Positions 1-7,129 are shown, counted from the stretch's first letter. The stretch: 22,171 nt of DNA from CAIJNA01 sp964516815 (GCA_964516815.1 CAZEXK010000024.1:1-22171), one strand, 5' to 3'. The notes: generated by a model from the letters alone, not told the origin. Program-made: numbers and translations.

Positions 1-47
1 CGGCGAGGTTTACGCCTCCAGCGGTTCGAATCCGCTGCTCTCTGCCA
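1..47 (+). tRNA. tRNA-Ser (probable), 3' part only
   Basis: The window opens inside a tRNA. A long variable arm (GAGG at 5-8 pairing with CCTC at 15-18), a T arm with AGCGG at 20-24, the TTCGAAT loop and CCGCT at 32-36, and the 3' acceptor strand GCTCTCT with discriminator G and an encoded CCA at 45-47 are all visible. A long variable arm limits the choice to Ser, Leu or Tyr; discriminator G fits Ser best, since Leu and Tyr usually carry A. The anticodon is outside the window, so the isoacceptor cannot be read. Confidence 0.85.
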
Positions 48-115
48 TACAATCAAGAAATATATCTTTTAAATCCTATACTAATTATAATTACATATAT
101 ATCATTTAATAAAAA

Positions 116-121
116 TATAAT
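116..121 (+). promoter_or_regulatory. -10 box for the small exported protein gene
   Basis: A perfect TATAAT lies 50 bases before the preferred start at 172, in a very AT-rich stretch with no convincing -35 box. That is normal for sigma-70 promoters of Campylobacterota. It separates this gene from the tRNA upstream. Confidence 0.45.
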
Positions 122-171
122 TGAATATTTAGAAAAGAAAATATATAATGTATAAAATTAAAAGGATTAAA

Positions 172-498
172 ATGATTCAAAAAACTATAATATCATTATT
201 TATAATGTCAAGTTTGGCAGTAACTGCTAGTGCACGAGTAGATTGTTTACCTGGTTATATTGACCAGATTCAAGTTCAAGGAAATAAAGTATTGTTTAAA
301 CTAACAAATAGAAATTGGGCGCTTTTAGGTACATTGGGGAAAAAAGAAACTGAAGCTAAATATTCTGCTTTATTAACTGCATTTAAATTAGATAAGTCAA
401 TAACTGTTGGATATAAAGGTCAAGGTAATAGTGCTCAATCATTATGTTATAGAGAAAACTATAGCACACCTGTTGTCATGATAAGAATAAACAGATAA
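172..498 (+). CDS. Small predicted exported protein, unknown function
   Basis: Protein of 108 residues. I prefer the ATG at 172 over the one at 148 because AAAGGA (161-166) sits 5 bases in front of it. The N-terminus is then a compact signal peptide (MIQK, a hydrophobic stretch, then an Ala-Ser-Ala-type cleavage site before RVDC). The mature part of about 87 residues has two cysteines that could form a disulfide, a beta-rich pattern (GYIDQIQVQGNKVLFKL), a KYSALLTAFK helix and a basic C-terminal strand ending MIRINR. The order strand, conserved Trp, AKYSALLTA helix, VTVGY, Cys resembles small secreted beta-barrel proteins widespread in gammaproteobacteria, which I recall only loosely. I do not recognise a function. 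It stands alone between the tRNA and gatA, with its own promoter and a following hairpin. Confidence 0.8.
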   Translation: MIQKTIISLFIMSSLAVTASARVDCLPGYIDQIQVQGNKVLFKLTNRNWALLGTLGKKETEAKYSALLTAFKLDKSITVGYKGQGNSAQSLCYRENYSTPVVMIRINR

Positions 499-510
499 AT
501 TAGCTATTTT

Positions 511-537
511 GGGTTTTATATTATTATTATAAAACCT
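511..537 (+). terminator. Hairpin after the small exported protein gene
   Basis: GGTTTTAT (512-519) is repeated inverted as ATAAAACC (529-536). The stem can be extended by the A-T pair 520/528, and a G-U pair is possible at its base. The position 12 bases after the stop suits a terminator or 3' stabilising hairpin, but no real T run follows, so efficiency is doubtful. Confidence 0.5.
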
Positions 538-563
538 TAAACTTTAAGTAATCATTTTTTAGA

Positions 564-569
564 TATAAT
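564..569 (+). promoter_or_regulatory. -10 box for gatA-guaB
   Basis: TATAAT in the context TTTTTTAGATATAATC, 32 bases before the gatA start, with a T-rich stretch upstream instead of a -35 box. The same AGATATAATC string occurs on the other strand in front of yajQ. Confidence 0.55.
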
Positions 570-601
570 CTTATGAAATTAACAACTTCAGGAGCTATAT
601 A

Positions 602-1969
602 GTGATAACACTAAAAGAAGCGCTATGTCTTAAAGAAGATGAACTATCTTCGCTTATTCAAGACTTAAATCAAAATATTTCACAAAACAAAAAACTTGGT
701 GCATATGTAGAACAATTTACAAATGAAAACTTACACTTATCAAATGTAAGTGGAGTTCCTATTGCAATAAAAGCAAATATAAATGTGTTCAATCAAGAAA
801 CTAATTCATGTAGCAATATCTTAAAAGGCTATATTTCTCCATACAATGCAACCGTTATTGAAAATCTTCATAAAAATGGTTTAAGTGCTTATGGGAGAAC
901 AAATATGGATGAATTTGCTATGGGAAGTAGTACTGAAAGTTCATGTTATGGTAAAACTTTAAATCCAGTAAATAATGCAAAAATACCAGGAGGAAGTTCA
1001 GGAGGAAGTGCAGCTGCTGTTGCTTCAGGACTTGCAATTGCCGCTCTTGGTACAGATACAGGTGGAAGTATAAGACAACCTGCTGCATATTGTGGTTGTG
1101 TTGGTATGAAACCTACTTATGGAAGGGTATCAAGATACGGAATTAATGCTTATTCTTCTTCACTTGACCAATGTGGACCAATAACACAAAATGTTGAAGA
1201 TGCTGCTATTTTATATGATATAATTGCAGGACACGATCCTAAAGATTCTACTTCTGCAAACATAAATTACGATTCAGTTAGTAAAAATTTAAATAGCAAT
1301 AAAAAACTAACAATTGCTGTAATTGATAACTATATATCAGAAGCAAATGAAGACACAAAAAAAGCATATGCAAATACAATAGACTTATTAAAAAAAGCAG
1401 GACATACAATAATACATAAAAATATGATGGACACAAAAAAACATATTTCTTCGTATTATGTTGTAGCAACTGCTGAGGCTAGTGCTAACCTTAGTAGATA
1501 TGATGGTATTAGATTTGGAAATAGAGTTGAAGGTAAAAATTTACAAGAAACATATACAAAAACTAAAACTCAGGGCTTTGGAGAAGAAGTACAAAAAAGA
1601 ATTTTACTTGGTACTTTTGTTTTGAGTTCTGGATACTATGATGCTTATTATATAAAAGCACAAAAAGTTAGAAAATTAATCAAAGATGAATTTGATGATA
1701 TATTTAAAGAAGCTGATTTGATTTTATCACCCGTTGCTCCAACTAGTGCTCCTGAGTTTGGAAAATTTAAATCATCACTTGATATGTATTTAAGTGATAT
1801 TTATACTATTTCTGTAAATTTAGCTGGCTTACCTGCTATATCTATACCTGTAACTAAAGATTCTAATAATATGCCAATAGGTCTTCAATTAATTGCAAAT
1901 GACTTTGACGAGCAAACTTTATTTGATGGGGCAATGAGCCTTGAATCTATTGTAAATTATAAAAAATAA
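602..1969 (+). CDS. gatA: Glutamyl-tRNA(Gln)/aspartyl-tRNA(Asn) amidotransferase subunit A
   Basis: GatA is the glutaminase subunit of the cytoplasmic GatCAB complex. It releases ammonia from glutamine so that GatB can convert misacylated Glu-tRNA(Gln), and often Asp-tRNA(Asn), to the correct species. The 455-residue protein has the amidase-signature Ser-cis-Ser-Lys triad: Lys57 in IAIKANI, Ser132 in the glycine/serine loop PGGSSGGSAAAVA (129-141), and Ser156 in GTDTGGSIRQPA (150-161). The 75- and 24-residue spacings match those I know for characterised GatA. Length is normal for the phylum. The start is GTG at 602, supported by AGGAGC at 590-595. guaB follows 9 bases after the stop and its ribosome binding site overlaps the gatA stop codon, so the two are co-transcribed. 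gatB and gatC are not in the window. Confidence 0.97.
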   Translation: MITLKEALCLKEDELSSLIQDLNQNISQNKKLGAYVEQFTNENLHLSNVSGVPIAIKANINVFNQETNSCSNILKGYISPYNATVIENLHKNGLSAYGRTNMDEFAMGSSTESSCYGKTLNPVNNAKIPGGSSGGSAAAVASGLAIAALGTDTGGSIRQPAAYCGCVGMKPTYGRVSRYGINAYSSSLDQCGPITQNVEDAAILYDIIAGHDPKDSTSANINYDSVSKNLNSNKKLTIAVIDNYISEANEDTKKAYANTIDLLKKAGHTIIHKNMMDTKKHISSYYVVATAEASANLSRYDGIRFGNRVEGKNLQETYTKTKTQGFGEEVQKRILLGTFVLSSGYYDAYYIKAQKVRKLIKDEFDDIFKEADLILSPVAPTSAPEFGKFKSSLDMYLSDIYTISVNLAGLPAISIPVTKDSNNMPIGLQLIANDFDEQTLFDGAMSLESIVNYKK

Positions 1970-1978
1970 GGAAAAATA

Positions 1979-3424
1979 ATGAATATAAGAAAAAAAGCCT
2001 TAACATTTGAAGATGTATTATTAGTACCTGCAAAAAGTGAAATTTTACCAAAAGAAGTTTGCATAAAATCAAAATTGACAAAAAACATTGAATTAAATAT
2101 TCCATTTGCTAGTGCAGCTATGGATACTGTTACTGAGTATAGAGCCGCAATTGCAATGGCTAGACTTGGAGGTATTGGAGTTATTCATAAAAATATGGAT
2201 ATTCAATCACAAGTTTTACAAATCAAAAAAGTCAAAAAAAGTGAAAGTGGAATTATTATTGATCCTATATCAGTAAAACCATCGCAAACGCTACAAGACG
2301 CAGAAGATCTTATGGCTGGCTATAGAATATCTGGTGTTCCAGTTGTAAATGATGATAATATACTTTTAGGTATTTTAACAAATAGAGATATGAGATTTAT
2401 AAAAGATTTTACTCAAAAAGCTGGTGATGTTATGACTAAAATGCCACTAGTTACAGCATCTAAAGGTATTACACTAGAAGAAGCTGCTGAAGTAATGCAC
2501 AAACATAAAATTGAAAAACTTCCAGTGGTTAATAATACAAACACGCTAATAGGTTTAATAACTATTAAAGATATCAATAAAAAAATAGAATACCCAAATG
2601 CTGCTAAAGATGAATTTGGAAGATTATTAGTTGCTGCTGCTATTGGAGTTGGACAGTTAGATAGAGCAACTGCACTAGTTGAAGCTGGTGCTGATGTACT
2701 AGTTCTTGATTCTGCACATGGTCATAGTAAAGGTATATTACAAACAGTTAGTTTAATAAAAGAAAAACTAAATATTGAAGTAATAGCTGGAAATGTAGCT
2801 ACCGCAGAGGCTGTTGAAGACTTGATAAAAGTTGGAGCTGATGCAGTTAAAGTAGGAATTGGACCTGGTAGTATTTGTACAACAAGAATTGTTGCTGGTG
2901 TTGGGGTTCCTCAAATATCTGCTATAGATGAGTGTAGTGATATGGGTGATAAATATGGTGTACCAATAATAGCTGATGGAGGGATAAAGTTTTCTGGAGA
3001 TGTTGCAAAGGCACTTGCTGTTGGTGCTTCATGTGTTATGATGGGTTCAGCCCTTGCTGGGACTGAAGAAAGCCCAGGAGAAATTATACTTTCAGGTGGT
3101 AGACAATTCAAATCGTACAGAGGTATGGGTTCAATTGGAGCTATGCAAAAAGGCTCAAATGATAGGTATTTCCAAGAAGGGACAGCATCGGATAAATTAG
3201 TACCAGAAGGAATTGAGGGTATGGTTCCATATAAAGGACTTATATCTCATATAATTCATCAATTTGTTGGTGGACTAAGAGCTTCTATGGGGTATTTAGG
3301 AAGTAAAGATATTAAAACATTCCAAGAAAATGCTCAATTTGTAGAAATTACAAGTGCTGGATTAAAAGAATCTCATGTACATGATGTAACCATAACAAAT
3401 GAAGCTCCTAATTATCACGCATAA
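1979..3424 (+). CDS. guaB: Inosine-5'-monophosphate dehydrogenase
   Basis: GuaB oxidises IMP to XMP with NAD+, the committed step to GMP. The protein of 481 residues is full length. The catalytic barrel is interrupted by a pair of CBS domains (about residues 93-205; for example GYRISGVPVVND and HKIEKLPVVNN), which in this family regulate activity through nucleotide binding. The catalytic Cys300 lies in GIGPGSICTTR (294-303), the IMP phosphate-binding loop is near IADGGI (331-336), the mobile flap is YRGMGSIGAM (380-389), and Arg396-Tyr397 correspond to the water-activating Arg-Tyr pair. AAGGA at 1968-1972 places the start at 1979. It is the second gene of the gatA-guaB operon, a pairing also known in Campylobacter. 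Confidence 0.98.
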   Translation: MNIRKKALTFEDVLLVPAKSEILPKEVCIKSKLTKNIELNIPFASAAMDTVTEYRAAIAMARLGGIGVIHKNMDIQSQVLQIKKVKKSESGIIIDPISVKPSQTLQDAEDLMAGYRISGVPVVNDDNILLGILTNRDMRFIKDFTQKAGDVMTKMPLVTASKGITLEEAAEVMHKHKIEKLPVVNNTNTLIGLITIKDINKKIEYPNAAKDEFGRLLVAAAIGVGQLDRATALVEAGADVLVLDSAHGHSKGILQTVSLIKEKLNIEVIAGNVATAEAVEDLIKVGADAVKVGIGPGSICTTRIVAGVGVPQISAIDECSDMGDKYGVPIIADGGIKFSGDVAKALAVGASCVMMGSALAGTEESPGEIILSGGRQFKSYRGMGSIGAMQKGSNDRYFQEGTASDKLVPEGIEGMVPYKGLISHIIHQFVGGLRASMGYLGSKDIKTFQENAQFVEITSAGLKESHVHDVTITNEAPNYHA

Positions 3425-3425
3425 T

Positions 3426-3481
3426 ATATAATTGTAATAAAACTTTACAATTATATTACAATGTTCTTATGTAATATAATT
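3426..3481 (+). repeat. Two overlapping, mutually exclusive hairpins downstream of guaB
   Basis: Hairpin A pairs ATATAATTGTAA (3426-3437) with TTACAATTATAT (3445-3456), a perfect 12-bp stem with a 7-base loop. Hairpin B pairs AATTATATTACA (3449-3460) with TGTAATATAATT (3470-3481), again 12 perfect pairs, with a 9-base loop. Bases 3449-3456 belong to both stems, so only one can form at a time. Neither is followed by a T tract. Roles could be a 3' end or processing structure for gatA-guaB, or a switch; the arrangement is discussed under findings. Confidence 0.6.
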
Positions 3482-3533
3482 AATTACAAATTTAATAATT
3501 CTTTTAAAATTATGAGTAATTATAACTTCTTTA

Positions 3534-3542
3534 TGTTATAAT
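3534..3542 (+). promoter_or_regulatory. Extended -10 promoter of the RRM protein gene
   Basis: TGTTATAAT is a complete extended -10 element (TG, one base, perfect TATAAT). The predicted start of transcription is near 3549, which leaves a leader of only about 20 bases carrying AAGGA (3560-3564) in front of the ATG at 3570. Confidence 0.65.
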
Positions 3543-3569
3543 ATTGTAGTACGAGAAAAAAGGAAAAAA

Positions 3570-3836
3570 ATGCAAATATACGTAGGAAATATGTCATACC
3601 AAACGACTGAAGAAACAATCAAAGATTTATTTAGCCAATATGGTGAAGTAGAAAAAGTTACATTAATTAAAGATAGAGAAACTCAAAGACCAAAAGGTTT
3701 TGGTTTTATTTCAATGAGTGATGATGCAGCAGCAAACAAAGCAATTGAGGAGTTAAACCAACAAGAATTTGAAGGTAGAACATTAAAAATCAATGAAGCT
3801 AAACCAAGAGAAGAAAGACCAAGAAGAGATTACTAA
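3570..3836 (+). CDS. Single-RRM RNA-binding protein
   Basis: A small cytoplasmic protein of 88 residues made of one RNA recognition motif plus a short charged tail. RNP2 is IYVGNM (residues 3-8) and RNP1 is KGFGFISM (42-49), with the aromatic residues that stack on RNA bases intact at Tyr4, Phe44 and Phe46. The last 14 residues (KPREERPRRDY region) are rich in Arg, Glu and Pro and resemble the tail of cyanobacterial and proteobacterial Rbp proteins, several of which are cold-induced. No cold-shock leader is evident here because the 5' leader is very short. The gene is monocistronic: its own extended -10 promoter lies upstream and a strong hairpin terminator begins 20 bases after the stop. The RNA targets cannot be predicted. 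Confidence 0.93.
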   Translation: MQIYVGNMSYQTTEETIKDLFSQYGEVEKVTLIKDRETQRPKGFGFISMSDDAAANKAIEELNQQEFEGRTLKINEAKPREERPRRDY

Positions 3837-3856
3837 TAACTTCTTATTTAATATAT

Positions 3857-3895
3857 AAAAAGCTTTGAAGATTTTTTCTTCAAAGCTTTTTTTTT
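3857..3895. terminator. Strong, probably bidirectional intrinsic terminator
   Basis: AAAAAGCTTTGAAGA (3857-3871) pairs perfectly with TCTTCAAAGCTTTTT (3877-3891) around a T5 loop, and the T run continues to 3895. On the minus strand the same stem is followed by five T, so it can also end the long minus-strand operon arriving from the right. The stop codon of the convergent membrane-protein gene (3894-3896) lies inside the T run. Confidence 0.9.
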
Positions 3896-4406
3896 AATTA
3901 TTTTTTATTTGAATGAACATAGATGAAAAAGGAACAATCAAAAATCCAAATAAATATGAATATATATGTAAATTATTATTATTATTCAAGTAAAAAAATC
4001 CAATAATCAATAAAAAATAAGCAAAAATTCTAAAAAATGATACAAATGTAAATAATGTATCTTTTAAATTTCTCAAATTTTTTTGTTTTATAGGTTTCAT
4101 TGCTTCTTTTATTTCAATGGCATTAGGTGCCCTATTTTCATTATTTAAAACTTCTTCGCTATATAAATCATAAGGATCTTCTATATTATCTATTGAATCT
4201 ATATTTTCATTGTTTTGTTCGATTTTATCTTTTATACCGTTATGAATATTTTTTTTGTATGAATAAAATGTAGCTAAACTAATAATAAATGAAGATATAA
4301 AAGATATTTGTATATTCAAAAGCCATAAGTAATTATCACTAATAATACATATAAGTGATATTAATACGTTTATAATTACAAATATTTTAAATAAAGATTT
4401 ATTCAT
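3894..4406 (-). CDS. Conserved four-TM membrane protein, unknown function
   Basis: Protein of 170 residues if it starts at the ATG at 4406; an adjacent ATG at 4409 adds one residue. Both overlap the end of the AtpZ-like gene by a few bases and share the weak AAAGAAG site; a longer reading from 4457 would overlap that gene by 59 bases and is less likely. Two hydrophobic helices (about 6-24 and 28-48) are followed by an acidic, Asn-rich cytosolic loop (about 52-112), then two more helices (about 118-139 and 148-166). I do not recognise a domain. Its place behind hemL and the AtpZ-like gene suggests a conserved cluster, but gives no function. It is the last gene of the minus-strand block; its stop lies in the terminator. 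Confidence 0.75.
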   Translation of the reverse strand: MNKSLFKIFVIINVLISLICIISDNYLWLLNIQISFISSFIISLATFYSYKKNIHNGIKDKIEQNNENIDSIDNIEDPYDLYSEEVLNNENRAPNAIEIKEAMKPIKQKNLRNLKDTLFTFVSFFRIFAYFLLIIGFFYLNNNNNLHIYSYLFGFLIVPFSSMFIQIKNN

Positions 4407-4722
4407 CATCTTCTTTATAATAACCATTTTTAGCCATATATTTATATTTTGGATCATCAGCCAATTTATCTAAACTTTTTTTTGCATTTTTATATGCTTT
4501 ATAAACATTTAATATAGCAGCAGCAATTCCCCAAAATACTCCAAGCCACAATGTCCAAGTATATCCTGTCCATTGTTTTAATCCAAAGCCAATTAAAACT
4601 CCAAGTAAAATTGCAACAACTATTGAAATACCCAAAGATAGGTTATCCAATGCTTCATATTTATCTTGATGTTTTGGTTTTTTATTTATTTCATTTGTTG
4701 AATTATTATTATTTTCGCTCAT
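4399..4722 (-). CDS. AtpZ/AtpI-family small membrane protein
   Basis: A protein of 107 residues: a charged, Asn/Lys-rich N-terminus (1-25), a helical hairpin of two membrane segments (about 28-48 and 56-76) with the family-typical DNLSLGISIVVAILLGVLIG and GVFWGIAAAI stretches, then a lysine-rich cytosolic tail. Proteins of this family are encoded beside F1Fo ATP synthase genes in many bacteria, where AtpI helps assemble the c-ring or handles Mg2+/Ca2+. Here no atp genes are near; the gene sits between hemL (17-base overlap at most) and a membrane protein. The start could be 4725 or 4722 (tandem ATG); GGAA at 4729-4726 gives better spacing to 4722. The family call is fairly secure, the exact role is not. 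Confidence 0.8.
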   Translation of the reverse strand: MSENNNNSTNEINKKPKHQDKYEALDNLSLGISIVVAILLGVLIGFGLKQWTGYTWTLWLGVFWGIAAAILNVYKAYKNAKKSLDKLADDPKYKYMAKNGYYKEDDE

Positions 4723-6010
4723 CATTTCCGCTTAATATTAAAAAAACTTCATCACTAGCATCAATACATGATTGTATATCACTATTAGTCATTGTAGTAC
4801 ATATAAATCCTGTTTCATACTGGCTACAAGCAAAATAAAAACCTCTTTTTAACATTTCATTATGAAATATACTAAATAAATCAAAATTACATGTACTAAC
4901 ATCTTTCATATTTGTACAAATATTATCATTAAAAAAGAATCCAAACATTGAACCTCTTGTATTTACTTGTAATGAAATTTTATGCTTAGTAGCCATTTGT
5001 TTTAAACCCTCTGTTAAAAGAACTGCTTTGTCATTTAAATCATTGTATATATTTTCATTTTCTTTTAACATTTGCAAAGATTTTAATCCAGCTGCCATTG
5101 CAACAGGATTACCACTTAATGTACCAGCTTGATATATAGGTCCTTGAGGACTTAATTGTGACATTATTTTATTATTTGAAGCAAATGCACCAACTGGCAT
5201 ACCAGCACCAATTACCTTACCAAATGTAATTATGTCAGCTTTTGTAGAAACTATTCCAGATGCACCTCTTAAATTTGCTCTAAATCCACTCATAACTTCA
5301 TCAAATATTAATAATGCATCATATTTATCACAAAGTTCCCTACATTTAGCTAAAAATTCTTCACTTGCAGGGACAAAACCCATATTTCCTGCAATTGGTT
5401 CAACTATTATACATGCAATATCAGTATTATTTAAAAAACATTCTTCAAGTTTTTCTATATCATTATATGGACTTATAATTGTATGTTTAATCAAATCTTC
5501 TGGAACTCCAGGTGAGCTTGGTGTACCAAAAGTAGCCAACCCACTTCCAGCATTTACTAAAAGTGAATCACTATGCCCATGGTAGCATCCATCAAATTTA
5601 ATAATATTATTTCTATTTTTAACACCTCTAGCTAATCTAATAGCGGACATAACCGCTTCTGTACCAGAACTTACAAATCTAATACTATCTATATTATCAA
5701 ACATCTCTACAATTTCATTTGCTAAATGTGTTTCTAATTCAGTAGGCGCACCAAATGATAATCCATTTTTGACTGTACTAATTACTACATCTTCTATTTG
5801 TTCATTGGCATGACCAAAAATTAGTGGTCCCCAACTTTGTACAAAATCTAAATATTTATTACCATCAACATCATACATAAAAGATCCTTCTCCTTTTACA
5901 ATAAAAGGCGGAGTTCCCAATGCTCCTGTAAATGCTCTAACAGGAGAATCAACTCCACCTGGTATTACTTTTTTTGCATCTTCATATGCTTTTACGCTTT
6001 TATTAAACAT
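4709..6010 (-). CDS. hemL: Glutamate-1-semialdehyde 2,1-aminomutase
   Basis: HemL converts glutamate-1-semialdehyde to 5-aminolevulinate in the C5 pathway of haem synthesis, using pyridoxal phosphate in the cytoplasm. The 433-residue protein is full length. The PLP-binding lysine is Lys265 in ITFGKVIGAGMPVGAF (261-276), the cofactor-ring aspartate is Asp237 in LLIFDEVMSGFR, and SSGTEA (114-119) and GCYHGHSD (141-148) are the phosphate and cofactor-stacking motifs. All match the class III aminotransferase fold, and the Lys number equals that of the E. coli enzyme. AAAAGGA upstream supports the start. The gene follows yajQ by 18 bases and overlaps the AtpZ-like gene, so it is in the middle of an operon. 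Confidence 0.97.
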   Translation of the reverse strand: MFNKSVKAYEDAKKVIPGGVDSPVRAFTGALGTPPFIVKGEGSFMYDVDGNKYLDFVQSWGPLIFGHANEQIEDVVISTVKNGLSFGAPTELETHLANEIVEMFDNIDSIRFVSSGTEAVMSAIRLARGVKNRNNIIKFDGCYHGHSDSLLVNAGSGLATFGTPSSPGVPEDLIKHTIISPYNDIEKLEECFLNNTDIACIIVEPIAGNMGFVPASEEFLAKCRELCDKYDALLIFDEVMSGFRANLRGASGIVSTKADIITFGKVIGAGMPVGAFASNNKIMSQLSPQGPIYQAGTLSGNPVAMAAGLKSLQMLKENENIYNDLNDKAVLLTEGLKQMATKHKISLQVNTRGSMFGFFFNDNICTNMKDVSTCNFDLFSIFHNEMLKRGFYFACSQYETGFICTTMTNSDIQSCIDASDEVFLILSGNDERK

Positions 6011-6028
6011 TATTTTCCTTTTATATTA

Positions 6029-6532
6029 TTATCTAAAGTTATCAAAAACTAATGGAGCTTTTAACTCAAGTGTTTTTAAATGTGACATTACTTTTTGTAA
6101 ATCATCAAGGTTTTTACCACTAACTCTTATTTCTTCACCTTGATTAACAGTAGTCACTTTTAATTTTAAGCTTTTGATTTCTTTTTGAATAGTTTTAGCT
6201 TCATCTGCTTCAATTGTATCTACTATTTTATATGAAAATTTTCTATTATTACCACTTGCATCTTCTGCTTTTAGCTCTTCTAATGAATTTATAGAAACAC
6301 CTCTTTTATTCATTTTTGATATTAAGATGTCTTTCATTGCATCTACTTTATTATCACTACTACTTAAAAGAGTTAATGTTTTAGAGCCCATATTTAAATC
6401 ATATTCTTTTGTTTGACCTTTAAAATCATATCTATTATCTACTTCTTTTTGTGCTTGAATTAATGCATTTTTCATTTCTGACATATCTAGTTTTGCTGAT
6501 ATATCTAAACTATGTTCTTTTGATTTTGCCAT
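6029..6532 (-). CDS. yajQ: YajQ family nucleotide-binding protein
   Basis: A cytoplasmic protein of 167 residues, the usual length for the YajQ (UPF0234) family: HSLDISAKLDMSEMKNALIQ near the N-terminus, then VDNRYDFKGQ, and near the C-terminus KLKVTTVNQGEEIRVSGKNLDDLQKVM. Two similar alpha/beta subdomains are expected. A homologue in Xanthomonas binds cyclic di-GMP and acts with a transcription factor; others bind nucleotides or RNA, so the role here is open. AAGGA lies 7 bases before the ATG. A likely internal promoter sits in the 52-base gap upstream, and hemL follows by 18 bases, so yajQ probably leads a sub-operon. Confidence 0.93.
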   Translation of the reverse strand: MAKSKEHSLDISAKLDMSEMKNALIQAQKEVDNRYDFKGQTKEYDLNMGSKTLTLLSSSDNKVDAMKDILISKMNKRGVSINSLEELKAEDASGNNRKFSYKIVDTIEADEAKTIQKEIKSLKLKVTTVNQGEEIRVSGKNLDDLQKVMSHLKTLELKAPLVFDNFR

Positions 6533-6559
6533 AATACTTTCCTTATAAATTATTTGATG

Positions 6560-6565
6560 ATTATA
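6560..6565 (-). promoter_or_regulatory. Internal -10 box in front of yajQ
   Basis: On the minus strand TATAAT appears in the string AGATATAATC, identical to the gatA promoter context, 28 bases before the yajQ start. The predicted start of transcription near 6553 leaves the AAGGA site intact. It could let yajQ-hemL-AtpZ-membrane protein be expressed apart from the genes upstream. Confidence 0.5.
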
Positions 6566-6584
6566 TCTAATATTTACAAAAAAT

Positions 6585-7127
6585 TTATATATGTTTTTTT
6601 TGTATTTTTTGTATTTTTTTTCTAATTTTTTCTAATATTTTATTATGTATGTCATTACTAAGAGTATTTGAAAATATTGCATATGATTGTTCTTTATATC
6701 TAGGACTTGTTACTTCTTTTTTTTCATTTTTTAAATTTATATAACTTTCATCTCGAAAAACACTTACTTTTTGAATATCATTATAATATTTTGATTGTTT
6801 AAAGTATTGTATCAATGTTAATTTTTGTAAATTTAACTCGCTTTGTCCTATATGATTTTTTGTTGCTAAAAATAATGTATTTTTTCTATAATAAGCATAT
6901 AGTATCCAGTCAAATTGAGATTTCAATAGAATAGTTGAAAGTAATTTTAATACTTTATATCTACTTCTAATTTCTGTAAATCTACCATTAGATGCTATAT
7001 TTGAAAGTATATGTGTAGTGTCTTTCATAGTGTATGAAATAAACTTTGATCTTTTAGAAAAAAAAGTTTTTTCGTTTTTAAAATATAATTCTTTTAGTTC
7101 TTGTTTTTTCTCGCTTTGAGTAGACAT
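6585..7127 (-). CDS. Uncharacterised basic protein, possibly DciA/DUF721-like
   Basis: Protein of 180 residues, no signal peptide or membrane segment, very rich in Lys. The middle (about 40-110) reads as two helices followed by a beta hairpin and helix: ILSNIASNGRF..., then W74 in FDWILYAYYRKNTLFLATKNH and IGQSELNLQKLTLIQYFKQ. That order, with a hydrophobic strand LFLATKN followed by QSELNLQK and LIQYFK, resembles the DUF721 (DciA) pattern of a strand followed by a helix that carries an E-L pair. DciA loads the replicative helicase in bacteria without DnaC or DnaI. The match is weak and read by eye. The C-terminal tail is lysine-rich with KKIQKIQKK, encoded by runs of 6-8 A that could slip. 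It starts 2 bases after the trpC stop with a weak ribosome binding site, so translation is probably coupled. Confidence 0.7.
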   Translation of the reverse strand: MSTQSEKKQELKELYFKNEKTFFSKRSKFISYTMKDTTHILSNIASNGRFTEIRSRYKVLKLLSTILLKSQFDWILYAYYRKNTLFLATKNHIGQSELNLQKLTLIQYFKQSKYYNDIQKVSVFRDESYINLKNEKKEVTSPRYKEQSYAIFSNTLSNDIHNKILEKIRKKIQKIQKKHI

Positions 7128-7129
7128 TA

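Noticed and set aside
148..171. Upstream ATG for the small exported protein
   Set aside because: No ribosome binding site in front, whereas AAAGGA supports 172; the extra residues would lengthen the signal peptide start.
4551..4838. Open frame on the plus strand across the AtpZ-like gene and the end of hemL
   Set aside because: Opposite-strand shadow of two well-supported genes, with no homology or ribosome binding site.
5232..5585. Open frame on the plus strand within hemL
   Set aside because: It is antisense to conserved hemL motifs and has a composition typical of shadow frames.
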